Shown piece after piece: positions 24,380 to 33,574 of a stretch of 64,000 nt of DNA. The position numbers and the translations under genes were made by a program. This DNA comes from Methylobacterium sp. Leaf117 (GTDB lineage Bacteria > Pseudomonadota > Alphaproteobacteria > Rhizobiales > Beijerinckiaceae). The notes below the pieces were generated by a model, which saw only the letters and a list, made by a program, of their open reading frames with translations, had not been told where the DNA came from and ran no database searches. The DNA is taken from NCBI RefSeq assembly GCF_001422985.1, contig NZ_LMNL01000012.1, forward strand, positions 3,096 through 67,095. Reading direction: 5' to 3'. The first letter of the stretch is position 1. Each line of letters starts with the position of its first letter.

Positions 24380-26423
24380 CGGCCAGCATCCGGCGGAAAT
24401 GGCCGACGCCCTCAATGATGCCGCGAGCGTGCGAGGTGCGGGCCACGTAGGAATGCTTCAGGGCCGCGTGGCTCGCCAGATCGTCGGAATAATTCGCCAC
24501 GATGATCGCCTGGGACTGGGCGCGCAGCATCTCGACATCGTTTCCGGAATCGCCGGCGACGAAGACGGCTCGCCCGGGCAGGCCGTAGAGGTCGCGGACA
24601 TGGCCGACCGCCGTGCCCTTCGAGGCCGCCTGCGGCAGGACGTCGAGGTAGAGGCCATGGCTGTGGATCACGTTGGCGCGCAACCCCGCCTGCGCCAGGG
24701 CTGCGCGCACGGTCTGGACGGTTGCCGCATCCGCGAAATAGCTGAGCTTGTGCCCGCGCTGCTCCAGGGAGCCCTGCGGCATCAGCCCGTCGAGACCGGC
24801 GAGCGCAGCCGCCACCGCGGAACGCTCCCAGCCGGCGGATACGACGGCGCGCCAGGCCAGATCGGCCGTGTAGGTCACGCCGTTGGGGTCGAGATGGTAG
24901 ATCTCCGAGCCCACCGAGGTGATCATCACCTGCGGTCGCGGACTGTCCTGCTGTTCGAGGATCGCCATCGCGCTGTGGAAGGAGCGACCTGTGGCGACAC
25001 CGAAGGCCAGCCCTGCCTGCCGGCTGCGCCAACGCCGGAAGATGCCGAGCGCCGCCGCGCAACCCACCAGCGTGTTGTCGATGTCGCACACCAGCAATTG
25101 GCGGGGCGCCGCCAGCGGCGGCTCGGGTGCCAGCAGCGCCCGCAACAGGGCGTGGTAGCGCGCGGCGTGCTGATCCCAGTCGTAGGCGGCCGCGGCGCGG
25201 GCGCCGCCCGCCACGCAGCGTGCGTACAGGGCGGGCTCGTCGAGGAGCCGCAGGCAGGCGGCCGCGATCGCGTCGGGCGCGCGCGGATCGACCAGAAGTC
25301 CGTTGCCGCAGGTCTCGACGATGTCGTTGGGGCCGCCGCTGTCGGTGGCGACCAAAGGTAGCCCGGACGCCGAGGCCTCCAGTAGCGTCAGGCCGAAGGG
25401 TTCGTTGAGGGCAGGGTTGACGAAGAGGCCTCCCCGCGCGCGCGCAGAGGCATAGATCGCCGGCACGTCCTCCGGACCGTGGGTCTTCGGATAGGCCACG
25501 CGGCCGTAGAGATCGTAGCGGTCGATCAGCATCAGGATCTCCCGCATGGTGTCGGCCATGTCGCCGTCGAGCGCGTCGATGTCCTCGCGCGTCCCGGCCA
25601 TCAGCACCAGGTTGGCCCGGGCCTGAAGGGTCGGACTCTCCCCGTAGGCCCGCACAAGGGCGCCGAGGTTCTTGCGTGCCACCGGCCGGGCCAGAGCCAG
25701 GAGCGTGGGCTTCCCCGGGTCGCGCAGGAAGCGATCGATGGTGGCGTCCACGCGTGGCAGAGGCTCGGCCGCCGCGAAGCGGGCCAGGTCGCTGCCCGGC
25801 GGCAGGACGCGGATGCGGCCGGGATCGTAAGCCGCATATCCGGCATACTGCACCTCGGCCTCGTCGCGGGAGGAGGCGATGACGAGGCGCGCGCGCGCCA
25901 GCGCGTCCTCCTCGGCGCCGATCCGGCGGGCGAGGTCCGGGTCATCCTCGGCGCCCGAACCCAGCATGGAGGCCTTGACCCGACCCAGGGAGTGGGCCGT
26001 GAACACGAAGGGAATGCCGCACTCGGCCTCGACGATCGCGGCGACGGACGCGGCGTCGGCGTAGTGGGCGTGGATCATGTCGGGCGCGCGCGGCTGTAGG
26101 GCGATCCAGGCCATGAGGCTGCGCGCGAAGCTGGCGACCTCCGCGTGCATGTCCTCTTTCGCGCGGTAATCCGGTGACGCGCTCGCGAGCCGCACGAGCG
26201 TGACCTTGTCGGAGATCGGCTCTTCGGGCACGGCGTAATCAGGGCCGTGCGCGCCCTCGAACAGGCGCGTCGCCATCACGATCCGATCGAGGCCTACGTC
26301 CTGGGACGAGGCCGCCACCAGATCCAGCAGATAGCGAATGTGGCCTCCCGTGTCGGCGGTCAGGCCAAACACGACACCGCCGCCGCGCAGGCAGCCTTGC
26401 AGGGCGACATGTAAGATAAACAT
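24369..26423 (-). CDS. Sucrose-phosphate synthase fused to a sucrose-phosphatase-like HAD domain
   Basis: 684 residues in two parts. Residues 1-425: GT4-type synthase, N-terminus LHVALQGCLRG with GLTADTGGHIRYLLDL as in sucrose-phosphate synthases, and EPFGLTLLEASASGLPLVATD for UDP-glucose. Residues about 435-684: HAD phosphatase with DIDNT (nucleophile D and acid D), VATGRS and VAGDSGNDVEML, all needed residues present. The expected reaction is UDP-glucose plus fructose 6-phosphate to sucrose 6-phosphate, then dephosphorylation; a related sugar phosphate is possible. It heads the leftward run and is divergent from the GT4 gene at 26484. Sucrose is a known compatible solute in some methylotrophs, but here the gene sits among glycan genes. 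Confidence 0.85.
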   Translation of the reverse strand: MFILHVALQGCLRGGGVVFGLTADTGGHIRYLLDLVAASSQDVGLDRIVMATRLFEGAHGPDYAVPEEPISDKVTLVRLASASPDYRAKEDMHAEVASFARSLMAWIALQPRAPDMIHAHYADAASVAAIVEAECGIPFVFTAHSLGRVKASMLGSGAEDDPDLARRIGAEEDALARARLVIASSRDEAEVQYAGYAAYDPGRIRVLPPGSDLARFAAAEPLPRVDATIDRFLRDPGKPTLLALARPVARKNLGALVRAYGESPTLQARANLVLMAGTREDIDALDGDMADTMREILMLIDRYDLYGRVAYPKTHGPEDVPAIYASARARGGLFVNPALNEPFGLTLLEASASGLPLVATDSGGPNDIVETCGNGLLVDPRAPDAIAAACLRLLDEPALYARCVAGGARAAAAYDWDQHAARYHALLRALLAPEPPLAAPRQLLVCDIDNTLVGCAAALGIFRRWRSRQAGLAFGVATGRSFHSAMAILEQQDSPRPQVMITSVGSEIYHLDPNGVTYTADLAWRAVVSAGWERSAVAAALAGLDGLMPQGSLEQRGHKLSYFADAATVQTVRAALAQAGLRANVIHSHGLYLDVLPQAASKGTAVGHVRDLYGLPGRAVFVAGDSGNDVEMLRAQSQAIIVANYSDDLASHAALKHSYVARTSHARGIIEGVGHFRRMLADAG

Positions 26424-26483
26424 CAGGCCGCCAGCGACTCACGAACAATCGAATAAATGTATGTTAAAGTCGAGGAAGACGTT

Positions 26484-27524
26484 TTGATCCGTGTCGCCCA
26501 AGTCGCCCCGAACATTTTCCCCGTTCCCCCTGAGCATCATGGCGGTACGGAGCGGGTCATTCATGACCTAAGCACGGCACTACGAAGCCTGGGCGTGGAA
26601 ATAACGCTTTTTGCATCATCCGACAGTGCGACAGACTTGCCGCGGGTCGGCGACAATCCGAGCCTCGCCGCCCTGGAGCGCCGTCACGGACGCGTCGCCC
26701 CCGGCGTCCCGGCGGCCCTGGACGCCCTGCAATTGGAAGCTTTGCGCGTGAGGCTCGACACCTTCGACATCGTGCATGGCCACGGCGAATTCGCGCATGC
26801 CGCGCTTCTCGGCGCACGCCGGCGCCACAGCCTGACCACCGTCCACTGGCGGGTGGACGAACTCGACCGGGCGCTGTTCTTCGCGGGGTTTCCCGACCTG
26901 CCGGTGGCGGCGATCTCGGCCGCGCAGGAAACCGGCATACCGGTCGCAAATCGTGCCGGGATCGTCCACCACGGCATCGCGCGGGATCGCTATGCCCTGC
27001 GGACGCAGCCCAGCGACCACGTCGCCTTCGTAGGCCGGATGACTGACCAGAAGCGGCCGGACACCGCGATCCGCGTGGCGCGCGCCGCCGGCATCCCGAT
27101 CCGTCTCGGGGGCACCATCGACGTCGGCAATCCCGATTATTTCGAGGACCGGGTGCGGCCGCTCCTCGGCGACGACGCGACCTATCTCGGACCGGTGGAC
27201 GATTCCCGGAAGGCGGACCTCCTGGGCGGCGCGCGGGCGCTGCTCTTCCCGATCGACTGGCCCGAACCCTTCGGACTCGTGATGATCGAGGCGATGGCCT
27301 GCGGCACCCCCGTGGTGGCCTGGAACCGGGGCTCGGTGCCGGAGATCGTCGAGGACGGCGTCACCGGGTTCATCGTCGGCTCCGAGGCGGAAGCCGTGGC
27401 GGCCCTCGGGAGGATCGACCGCCTCGACCGAGCCGATATCCGGCGCCGCTTCGAGGCGCGCTTTACCGCCGAACGGATGGCAGCCGATTATCTCGCGATC
27501 TATCATCGCCTGCTCGCGGCCTGA
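26484..27524 (+). CDS. GT4-family glycosyltransferase
   Basis: 346 residues from TTG 26484: GAGGAAG at 26472-26478 is well spaced and the family usually begins near IRVAQVAP. An ATG at 26457 (nine codons earlier) lacks a binding site. The N-terminus RVAQVAPNIFPVPPEHHGG then TERVIHDL, and the C-terminal VGRMTDQKRPDTAI and EPFGLVMIEAMACGTPVVAW give a typical GT-B retaining enzyme. The ending TAERMAADYLAIYHRLL is common in such proteins. It shares a short divergent control region with the sucrose-phosphate synthase gene and is coupled (TGATG) to the next GT4 gene. Confidence 0.85.
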   Translation: MIRVAQVAPNIFPVPPEHHGGTERVIHDLSTALRSLGVEITLFASSDSATDLPRVGDNPSLAALERRHGRVAPGVPAALDALQLEALRVRLDTFDIVHGHGEFAHAALLGARRRHSLTTVHWRVDELDRALFFAGFPDLPVAAISAAQETGIPVANRAGIVHHGIARDRYALRTQPSDHVAFVGRMTDQKRPDTAIRVARAAGIPIRLGGTIDVGNPDYFEDRVRPLLGDDATYLGPVDDSRKADLLGGARALLFPIDWPEPFGLVMIEAMACGTPVVAWNRGSVPEIVEDGVTGFIVGSEAEAVAALGRIDRLDRADIRRRFEARFTAERMAADYLAIYHRLLAA

Positions 27525-28750
27525 TGCGCGTCGCCCTTCTCGCGTGGGATTACCCGCCGGCCCCGAGCGGATTGTCGACGGCGGCCCGGGAGATCGCCGA
27601 AAGCCTCGCGGAAGCGGGAGCCGAGGTCACGGTCTTCACGCTCGACCGGATCGGCCGTGACCGGATCGGCGGCGTGACGGTGGTGGGCGCCGCCCTGCCG
27701 CCCGGCGGCGGATTGGCCCGTCTGCGGCTCTGGGGCTCGGCCGGGCACCTCGCCGCGCCGCTGGCCTTTCGCCGCGTGGTCCTGGCCGACCATGCGCGCG
27801 TCCCCTTCGACATCGTCGAGGCGACGAACTGGTACGCTCCCGCCGTGATGCTGGCCGGGCGGCGGGACCTGCCGCTGGTGACCCGAAGCTCGACGCCGGC
27901 CGCCTTCACGCGGGATTCACGCGGCTCGCTGCGCGACCGCCTGGATGGCCAGAGCGCGGATGCCCTGGAGCGCCGCCAGGCCCGCGGCAGCGCCGGGCTC
28001 ATCGCCAACACCGCCGAGCACGGGACGGTGATCGCCCGAGCCTATGGCCTGTCCGGCCGGCAGCCCGAGGCGGTGATCGGCCTCAGCCTTCCCCCGGAGA
28101 TCCTGGCATCGGCGCGCTGCGCGTCCTACCCGGATGCGGACGGGCCGGTGCGCCTGCTCTTCGTCGGCCGGGCGGAGGCGCGCAAGGGCTTCGACGCGCT
28201 TCTCGACGCGGTCGCGATCCTCGGCGACGAGGCGGAGCGGGGTGCCGCTCCCGCCTTCCGGCTGGATCTGATCGGCGTGCCCCCGGAGGATCTGCCGACC
28301 GACTTGCCGGAGGCGGCGCGCGCGCGAATCTACGCCCGGGGGCGAGTGCCCGCCGCGGCTTTGGCGCAAGCCTATGCGGCGGCGCACGCGGTGCTCGCCC
28401 CCTCGCGCTACGAGAGTTTCGGCCTCGTCTACCAGGAGGCGCTGGCCTATGGCCGGCCCGTATTGGCTTGCGCCGAGGATGCGAGCGCCCGCGCCTTCGT
28501 GGGTGTGCCGGGAGCAGGTCCCCTGGCGCAGGAGGCCACCGGCCCGGCTCTCGCCGACGCCCTGCGCCCGCTCCTCGCCGATCCGGCTTTGCGCCGGGCC
28601 TATCGCAGCCGGGCGCTGGCGGCATCCGGCCGGTTCACCCGGGAGGTCCTGGCTCGCGAGACGCTCGCTCTCTACGCCCGGGCCATCGCGGCGGTCCGAT
28701 CTCGCGTCGAGGGCCACACGCCTGGAGACCCGGAGCCTCAATCCCGGTAG
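27524..28750 (+). CDS. GT4-family glycosyltransferase
   Basis: 408 residues. ATG 27524 overlaps the previous stop in TGATG, so translation is coupled. It begins MRVALLAWDYPPAPSGLSTA; the C-terminal domain has VRLLFVGRAEARKGFDALLD and SRYESFGLVYQEALAYGRPV. The acidic residue of the usual E-x7-E is kept (ESFGLVYQE). The 3' end overlaps the convergent gene at 28738 by 13 bp, leaving no room for a terminator between them. Confidence 0.85.
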   Translation: MRVALLAWDYPPAPSGLSTAAREIAESLAEAGAEVTVFTLDRIGRDRIGGVTVVGAALPPGGGLARLRLWGSAGHLAAPLAFRRVVLADHARVPFDIVEATNWYAPAVMLAGRRDLPLVTRSSTPAAFTRDSRGSLRDRLDGQSADALERRQARGSAGLIANTAEHGTVIARAYGLSGRQPEAVIGLSLPPEILASARCASYPDADGPVRLLFVGRAEARKGFDALLDAVAILGDEAERGAAPAFRLDLIGVPPEDLPTDLPEAARARIYARGRVPAAALAQAYAAAHAVLAPSRYESFGLVYQEALAYGRPVLACAEDASARAFVGVPGAGPLAQEATGPALADALRPLLADPALRRAYRSRALAASGRFTREVLARETLALYARAIAAVRSRVEGHTPGDPEPQSR

Positions 28751-29724
28751 GGGCGCAACAGCGCGGCTTCCTCCTCGGGGCGTCCGCGCCCGGGCTCAAG
28801 GCGCTCATAGTGCCGCGAGCGCGCCAGGACATGGGCTCGGTCGAGATGGTGCTCGATCGCCCCGTGCAGGCTGATCAGGCTCCGCGGCCAGCCGCCGTCG
28901 AGCGCCGGCCGCTCGTGCACCCGCCCCGCATATCGCACGGACCGGTGGTTCAGTCGGTATTGCACATCCGGATAGACGTCCGCGAGGAGGCCGTCGACCC
29001 GGTTCCGGCGCGCCAGCCCGACCGAGACGACGTCCCCCGCCTCGGCCAGAGCCGCCAGAGCCGCCAGGCGCCGGCCGGCCTCGACGGCCAGGGTCTCGTC
29101 GGCATCGAGTTGCAGCATCCAGGGATGGCGGGCGAGGTCCTGCAGGGCATTGCGCTGGGCGGCGAAATCACCCGCGAGCGGCCGGGCTCCCACCCGGACG
29201 CCCCCCGGCGGAATTCCGGCGGCTGGCACCACATCGGCTGGACGCACAGGCGCATCGAGCAGAATCACGACGTCGTCGGTCCAGGCGGCATGGATCGCGA
29301 GCGTCGCCAGGACCGCGTCCAACGCGTCGGGGCGGCAGAGCAGGCCGAGGGAGACCGGCATCCCGACGGCCCGGTCGAGCCCGTAGAGTGCCGCCCGTGC
29401 GGCGTGTTGGCCATGGGGGTGGCGCAGGGCGGTCTGCCCCGCCGCGTCGCAGGGCCGGACACCACGGGCGTGGCCGGTCGCGGCGCTGCGCAGGGTGTAG
29501 AGGTCGAGGCCGTAGGGCGCGCGCGGGTCGGACTCGAAGATCGGGCCGGCCAGGCGCTCGGCCAGATGCGCGCGACACGCAGCGGGATCGGCCTCCACCT
29601 CCAGCAGGAGGCCGCAGGAGCCGCAGGCAATCGGAAACAACCGGTCTTGCCCGTCGGGATAGACGAGGTGCCGGGTGCTCGGTCCGAGCATGTCGGCCCC
29701 GCAGACGAAGCATCGCCGCATCAT
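28738..29724 (-). CDS. GT2-like glycosyltransferase with N-terminal zinc ribbon
   Basis: 328 residues. Residues 5-39 carry CFVCGAD and CGSCGLLLEV, a four-Cys zinc-ribbon pattern. From about residue 120 (VGMPVSLGLLCRPDALDAVL) the protein follows a GT2 fold: DDVVILLDA, a segment PLAGDFAAQRNALQDLARHP and WMLQLDADETL with the D-x-D metal site, then VHERPAL. The middle part after the ribbon (GHARGVRP) is unmatched. The fusion of a metal ribbon with a GT2 domain is unusual. It is divergent from the gene at 29871. Confidence 0.75.
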   Translation of the reverse strand: MMRRCFVCGADMLGPSTRHLVYPDGQDRLFPIACGSCGLLLEVEADPAACRAHLAERLAGPIFESDPRAPYGLDLYTLRSAATGHARGVRPCDAAGQTALRHPHGQHAARAALYGLDRAVGMPVSLGLLCRPDALDAVLATLAIHAAWTDDVVILLDAPVRPADVVPAAGIPPGGVRVGARPLAGDFAAQRNALQDLARHPWMLQLDADETLAVEAGRRLAALAALAEAGDVVSVGLARRNRVDGLLADVYPDVQYRLNHRSVRYAGRVHERPALDGGWPRSLISLHGAIEHHLDRAHVLARSRHYERLEPGRGRPEEEAALLRPYRD

Positions 29725-29747
29725 CGGTCCCGGGCTCCTTCACCGAA

Positions 29748-29818
29748 GGGATTTTACCGTTGCTGGATGGATGTTTCCATCACTGAAAGGATCTTGCCGC
29801 CACGGAAGGGATCTTGCC
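29748..29818 (+). repeat. Three copies of a GAAGGGATCTTGCCG-like repeat
   Basis: GAAGGGATTTTACCG (29748-29762), GAAAGGATCTTGCCG (29784-29798) and GAAGGGATCTTGCCG (29804-29818), spaced 36 and 20 bp. They fill the divergent region between the zinc-ribbon GT2 gene and the GT29-like gene. Each contains a ribosome-binding-like GGGAT or GGAT before TTG. Possible operator repeats. Confidence 0.5.
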
Positions 29819-29870
29819 GGGCCGGGCCAGCGCCATACTTCGGTTGCTCCGCAAATCCCTGCCGCAAGTG

Positions 29871-30500
29871 ATGGCTCAGGTCGACCCTCCGCACATGCTC
29901 GACCTGTCCTCTTCCGCACCGGGCACGCTCGCCATCGTGGGCAATGCGCCGGGTCTCGATGCCGCCGCGGCGATCGATGCCGCCACCAGCGTGGTGCGTT
30001 TCAACAATGCGCCGGGCTTCGGCGGCCGGACCGGCGACCGGGTCACCCACCTCGCCCTGGTCAACCGGGGTGGACAGATGCGCGAATGGCTCGCCGACCC
30101 GCGCTTTCTCGATCGCCCGGTGGTCCGGCGCGCGGCGGCGTTCATCCTTCCATTTCCGATGCTGCCGGCCGAGCACAATCGGCCCGAACAGGTATGCTGG
30201 ACCCGCGAGGCGATGGCGCTGCTCGCCCCCCTGGGCAAACCCGTTCACATCCTGCCCGAGGATCTGCACGAGGCGGCGCGGCGCGACCTGGCACCGGGTA
30301 CCACGGGACGTCCGAACCCGAGCACCGGCTTTCTCGTGACGCGGGCGTTCCTGCAGGGTCGGCCCCTCCGGCACAGCCCGGCCGAAGTTTATGGCTTCGG
30401 CTTCGACGGCTGGCCCGGGCACCCGTGGGCCGCCGAGCGGGCCTGGTTCCAGCAGGCTGAGACGGCCGGGCAACTCCGGCTCTTCCCCTGTTCTTCTTGA
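29871..30500 (+). CDS. GT29/sialyltransferase-like protein
   Basis: 209 residues from ATG 29871; TTG 29814 lies inside a repeat and would add 19 residues. The core LAIVGNAPGLDAAAAIDAAT, VVRFNNAPGFGGRTGDRVTH and NPSTGFLVTRAFL fits the sialylmotif-like layout of GT29-type proteins and of the related proteins sometimes named urease operon accessory proteins in Rhizobiales. Function as a glycosyltransferase is inferred from that resemblance and from location. It is followed after 28 bp by the gene at 30529. Confidence 0.6.
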   Translation: MAQVDPPHMLDLSSSAPGTLAIVGNAPGLDAAAAIDAATSVVRFNNAPGFGGRTGDRVTHLALVNRGGQMREWLADPRFLDRPVVRRAAAFILPFPMLPAEHNRPEQVCWTREAMALLAPLGKPVHILPEDLHEAARRDLAPGTTGRPNPSTGFLVTRAFLQGRPLRHSPAEVYGFGFDGWPGHPWAAERAWFQQAETAGQLRLFPCSS

Positions 30501-30528
30501 CCGCATCGATCAGGATCACGCTCATCCG

Positions 30529-31173
30529 ATGACGACTCTCATCACCGTCCTGAAGAGCGGCGGACGTTACGATGCGGCCTGGGTCGAGCGCTTGGCACGC
30601 GGCGTCCGCCGCCACGCCCCGGCCTTCGACCGCATCCTCTGCCTCACGGACCTTCCTCTCGCGGTAGCCGGTGTCGAGCGGGTGCCGCTCCGGCACGACT
30701 GGCCGGCGTGGTGGGCCAAGATGGAGGCGTTCCGCCCGGGTCTGACAGACGGGTTGACGGTGCTCTGCGACCTCGACACCGTCCTCACCGGGCCGGCCGA
30801 TGCCCTGGCCGAGCCGGGCCTGGCCGCCATGGAAGACTACTTCCACAAGGGCCGCCTCTCCAGCGCCCTGCTGCGGTGGCACGGCGCCGAACTCGACTTC
30901 CTCTACGCCACCTTCGCGGCCGAGCCCGAGCGCTGGATGGCGGCCGGCTCCTGCGGCCCGGTGCCGAACGCCGTGCACGGCGATCAGGTCGTCATCGATC
31001 ACCTGCTGCGCCGGGAAGGCCTCTGTCCGGACTTCATCCAGGAGCGCTCTCCCGACCTGCTCGACTTCTACGACCCGCGACGGGCCGAGCACGGTCCGGT
31101 GGTGATCTTCATCGGCCCTTCGAAGCCGGATACGGTGACCGGCCCCGTCCGGACGGCCTGGGAGAACGCATAG
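30529..31173 (+). CDS. Glycosyltransferase-like protein (GT-A type, unassigned)
   Basis: 214 residues from ATG 30529. TTLITVLKSGGRYDAAWVER and ILCLTDLPL start a nucleotide-binding fold, and VLCDLDTVLTGPADAL has a D-x-D motif typical of GT-A enzymes. VHGDQVVIDHLLRREG and FYDPRRAEHG look like the acceptor side. It resembles small glycosyltransferases of capsule and LPS clusters, but I cannot name a family. Last gene of the + run that starts at 29871. Confidence 0.65.
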   Translation: MTTLITVLKSGGRYDAAWVERLARGVRRHAPAFDRILCLTDLPLAVAGVERVPLRHDWPAWWAKMEAFRPGLTDGLTVLCDLDTVLTGPADALAEPGLAAMEDYFHKGRLSSALLRWHGAELDFLYATFAAEPERWMAAGSCGPVPNAVHGDQVVIDHLLRREGLCPDFIQERSPDLLDFYDPRRAEHGPVVIFIGPSKPDTVTGPVRTAWENA

Positions 31174-31543
31174 CCATCGCGCAGCGACGAACCCGTCGGA
31201 TTGCCGCGGCAGAAGGCCTCCGTCATGGGTGGCCAATCGAAGAGTCGCGGATGTCGCTCGGCCGGACAAGATCACAAGTTCAGAGGCCCATCACGGCCGA
31301 CACCTTCAAAATTCACCTTCACATGTCGTCGAAGGCAACGCTCGAAGATTGAGCTACGAAGCCGTTGATGACAAAAATTCGTCCTTTACTGGAACGATCC
31401 GGTGAAGCTGAGGCGGAATGCTACGAAAACGCCCCCGGAATCCACGGGATGCTCCCGCTTTTCGCGGATCGGCTTGAACCGTCGGCAGCTTGTCACTGCG
31501 ATACATCACCCGACAGCGGCGACATGACGTCGAACGGGGGGAA
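31174..31543. other. Intergenic, no gene seen
   Basis: 370 bp between the glycan cluster and the sensor fragment. No frame with a plausible start, no strong hairpin. GGGGGGAA just before 31544 is the binding site of the next gene. Confidence 0.45.
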
Positions 31544-32518
31544 ATGAAAGCCATGTCGGTCTCCGACGACGCAGTGTTCCACGGCGATGGATCGAATGTG
31601 CCGGGCGGCAATGACGATCGCTTCAAACGGCACATCCGCACGGCGTTGCTTCGCGAGACCCTGCACCTCGCCAACTTTTCGGCCGTCACGCAGGCCGCCG
31701 TGGTCGTGGCGCTCGCCTGGATGTTCTGGGATATCGCCCCGAACACCTATCTGATGGGACTCGCGATCAGTGTGACGTCCCTGTGCGCGGCGACCTTCGT
31801 CGCCACACGGCACCACCGGAGGCGGTTCCGCGATTGCGCGACCCCAACGGCGGTCCGCCGCGGATTCCTCCTCGCGAAGGTGCTTTCCTTCGGCCTCGGG
31901 CTCGTCTGGTCGACGATGCCGGCGATGCTGCTTCCGTCGGTGGACAACGCCTATCGGATCGTGGTGGTCGCCGTCTGTGCCGGGCTGATCTCCGACGCCT
32001 ACGTGGTCGGCCCGATTTTCTCCGTCGCGATCCTGCTCGTCGCTCCCGTCGTCGCTGGGGCGATCGTCGGATTGGCCGGAACGGACGCGCCGGTCGGCGG
32101 ATACATCGCGGTTCTGCTGGTCATCTATGCGACGTTCGTGTTCATCAGCGCGCGCCGCATGTGTCGCCTCTCTCACCAGCGCATCCTCGACCGTCTCAAG
32201 GTGCAGGAGCAGAACGAGACCATCGGCCTGCTCCTCAATGATTTCGAGGAGGGGGCGAGAGACTGGCTCTGGGAGACCGACAACACCGGTCGCTTGCGGC
32301 ATGCCTCCGGACGACTTGGCGAGTTGCTCGGTGTCGATGCCACCGGCCTGCACCATTGCACCCTTACCGATATCCTCTATCGCTACGCGGACGGCCCCCA
32401 GGGCCGTGCGAAAATCGACGCGGTCGTCGCGGCGATCGAGGCGCGCGCGCCGTTCCGTGACCGGACGGTACGGCTGCGGACATCGGACGGCATCCGCTGT
32501 GTCCGTCGTCAGATGATT
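31544..32518 (+). pseudogene. 5' part of a membrane PAS sensor, cut by an insertion sequence
   Basis: About 325 codons remain from ATG 31544. Residues 30-205 hold five to six membrane segments (for example FSAVTQAAVVVALAWMFWDI and YIAVLLVIYATFVFISA), followed by a linker helix and a PAS domain (ARDWLWETDNTGRLRHASGR to IRCVRRQ). Proteins of this design usually continue into GGDEF, EAL or kinase domains. The gene-specific sequence ends at about 32518, after which the frame runs 17 codons into the IS. The rest of the gene is not found on the far side of the element, so it was deleted. Confidence 0.75.
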
Positions 32519-32573
32519 TTGGACAGTCTGCGGTGTTCAGGAGCGGAGGCTCTGGTCCATCTGGGGTAAGAGG

Positions 32574-33574
32574 TTAGGCAGCCTGCGCGTGATGGCGCAA
32601 GCGGCGATCCATGAGGGTCTGGCGCTTGATGCGTTCCCGCTCGGCCAGGATCCCTTCGCCGCGTCCGAAGTAGACGTCGGCGGGTGTGAGGTTGCCGAGG
32701 CTCTCGTGCGCCCGGCGGTGATTGTAATGCTCGACGAAGGCCGCCACCCGCGCTTCGAATTCGCCGGGCAATTAGGCGTGTTCGAGCAGGATGCGGTTCT
32801 TGAGCGTCTGGTGCCAACGCTCGATCTTGCCCTGCGTTTGAGGATGGCATGGCGCGCCGCGGATGTGGGTCATGCCCCGAATGCCGAGCCAGTCAGCCAG
32901 GTCGCTGGCGACGTAGCTCGGTCCGTTGTCGGAGAGCAGGCGGGGCCGCTGCATCACCCGCGCCTGATTGAGTTCAGCCGCACCCAACGCCAAGTCAAGC
33001 GTGGCGGTGACGTCGCTGGCCTGCATCGTCGTGCACAGCTTCCACGCCACGATGTAGCGTGAGAAGTCGCTACGCGGTCCTTTGGTTCGTCCAGCACCGT
33101 CGACAGGTCGTACCAGCCCCAGCCAACGACCTTCAGGTAGGTGAAGTCCGTCTGCCAAAGCTGGTTGGGCGCGGTGGTCTTATCGCGGAACTCGTCGGCG
33201 GTCTTGATGACGATATAGGCCGGGCTTGTGATCAGGTTCTGAGATTTGAGCAACCGGTAGACGGTCGCTTCCGAGACGAAGTAACGGCGCTCGTCGGTGA
33301 AGCGCACCGCCAGCTCACGCGGACTGAGTTCAGGCTGCTCCAGAGCCAGGGCAACGATCTGCTCGCGGATCTCTGCAGGTAGACGGTTCCAGACCCGGCT
33401 CGGCTGCGAAGGATGGTCCTTCAACGCCTCGGGGCCGCCGCGCTGGTAGGCATCGTACCACCGGTAAAACGTCGAGCGGGTGATGCCGAGCTTGTCCAGG
33501 GTGGCACGCACCGGCAGGTGGGATTGCTCGACCAGCCGGATGATCTCCAGCTTCTCGGGGGCCGGGTACCTCAT
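32574..33574 (-). pseudogene. IS3-family OrfB transposase (DDE), two lesions
   Basis: Would be about 330 residues. The N-terminal HTH (KLGITRSTFYRWYDAYQRGG) and the rve-type core are clear: first D in LWQTDFTYLKVVGW, second D in LLSDNGPSYV, E in QGKIERWHQTLKNR. Lesion 1: a 20-bp insertion at 33069-33088, just after the first catalytic D, shifts the frame (restoring VLDDFSRYIVAW if removed). Lesion 2: an in-frame TAA before LPGEFEARVAAFVEHYNH (about 32772). Start ATG 33574 overlaps the stop of orfA. Confidence 0.85.
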
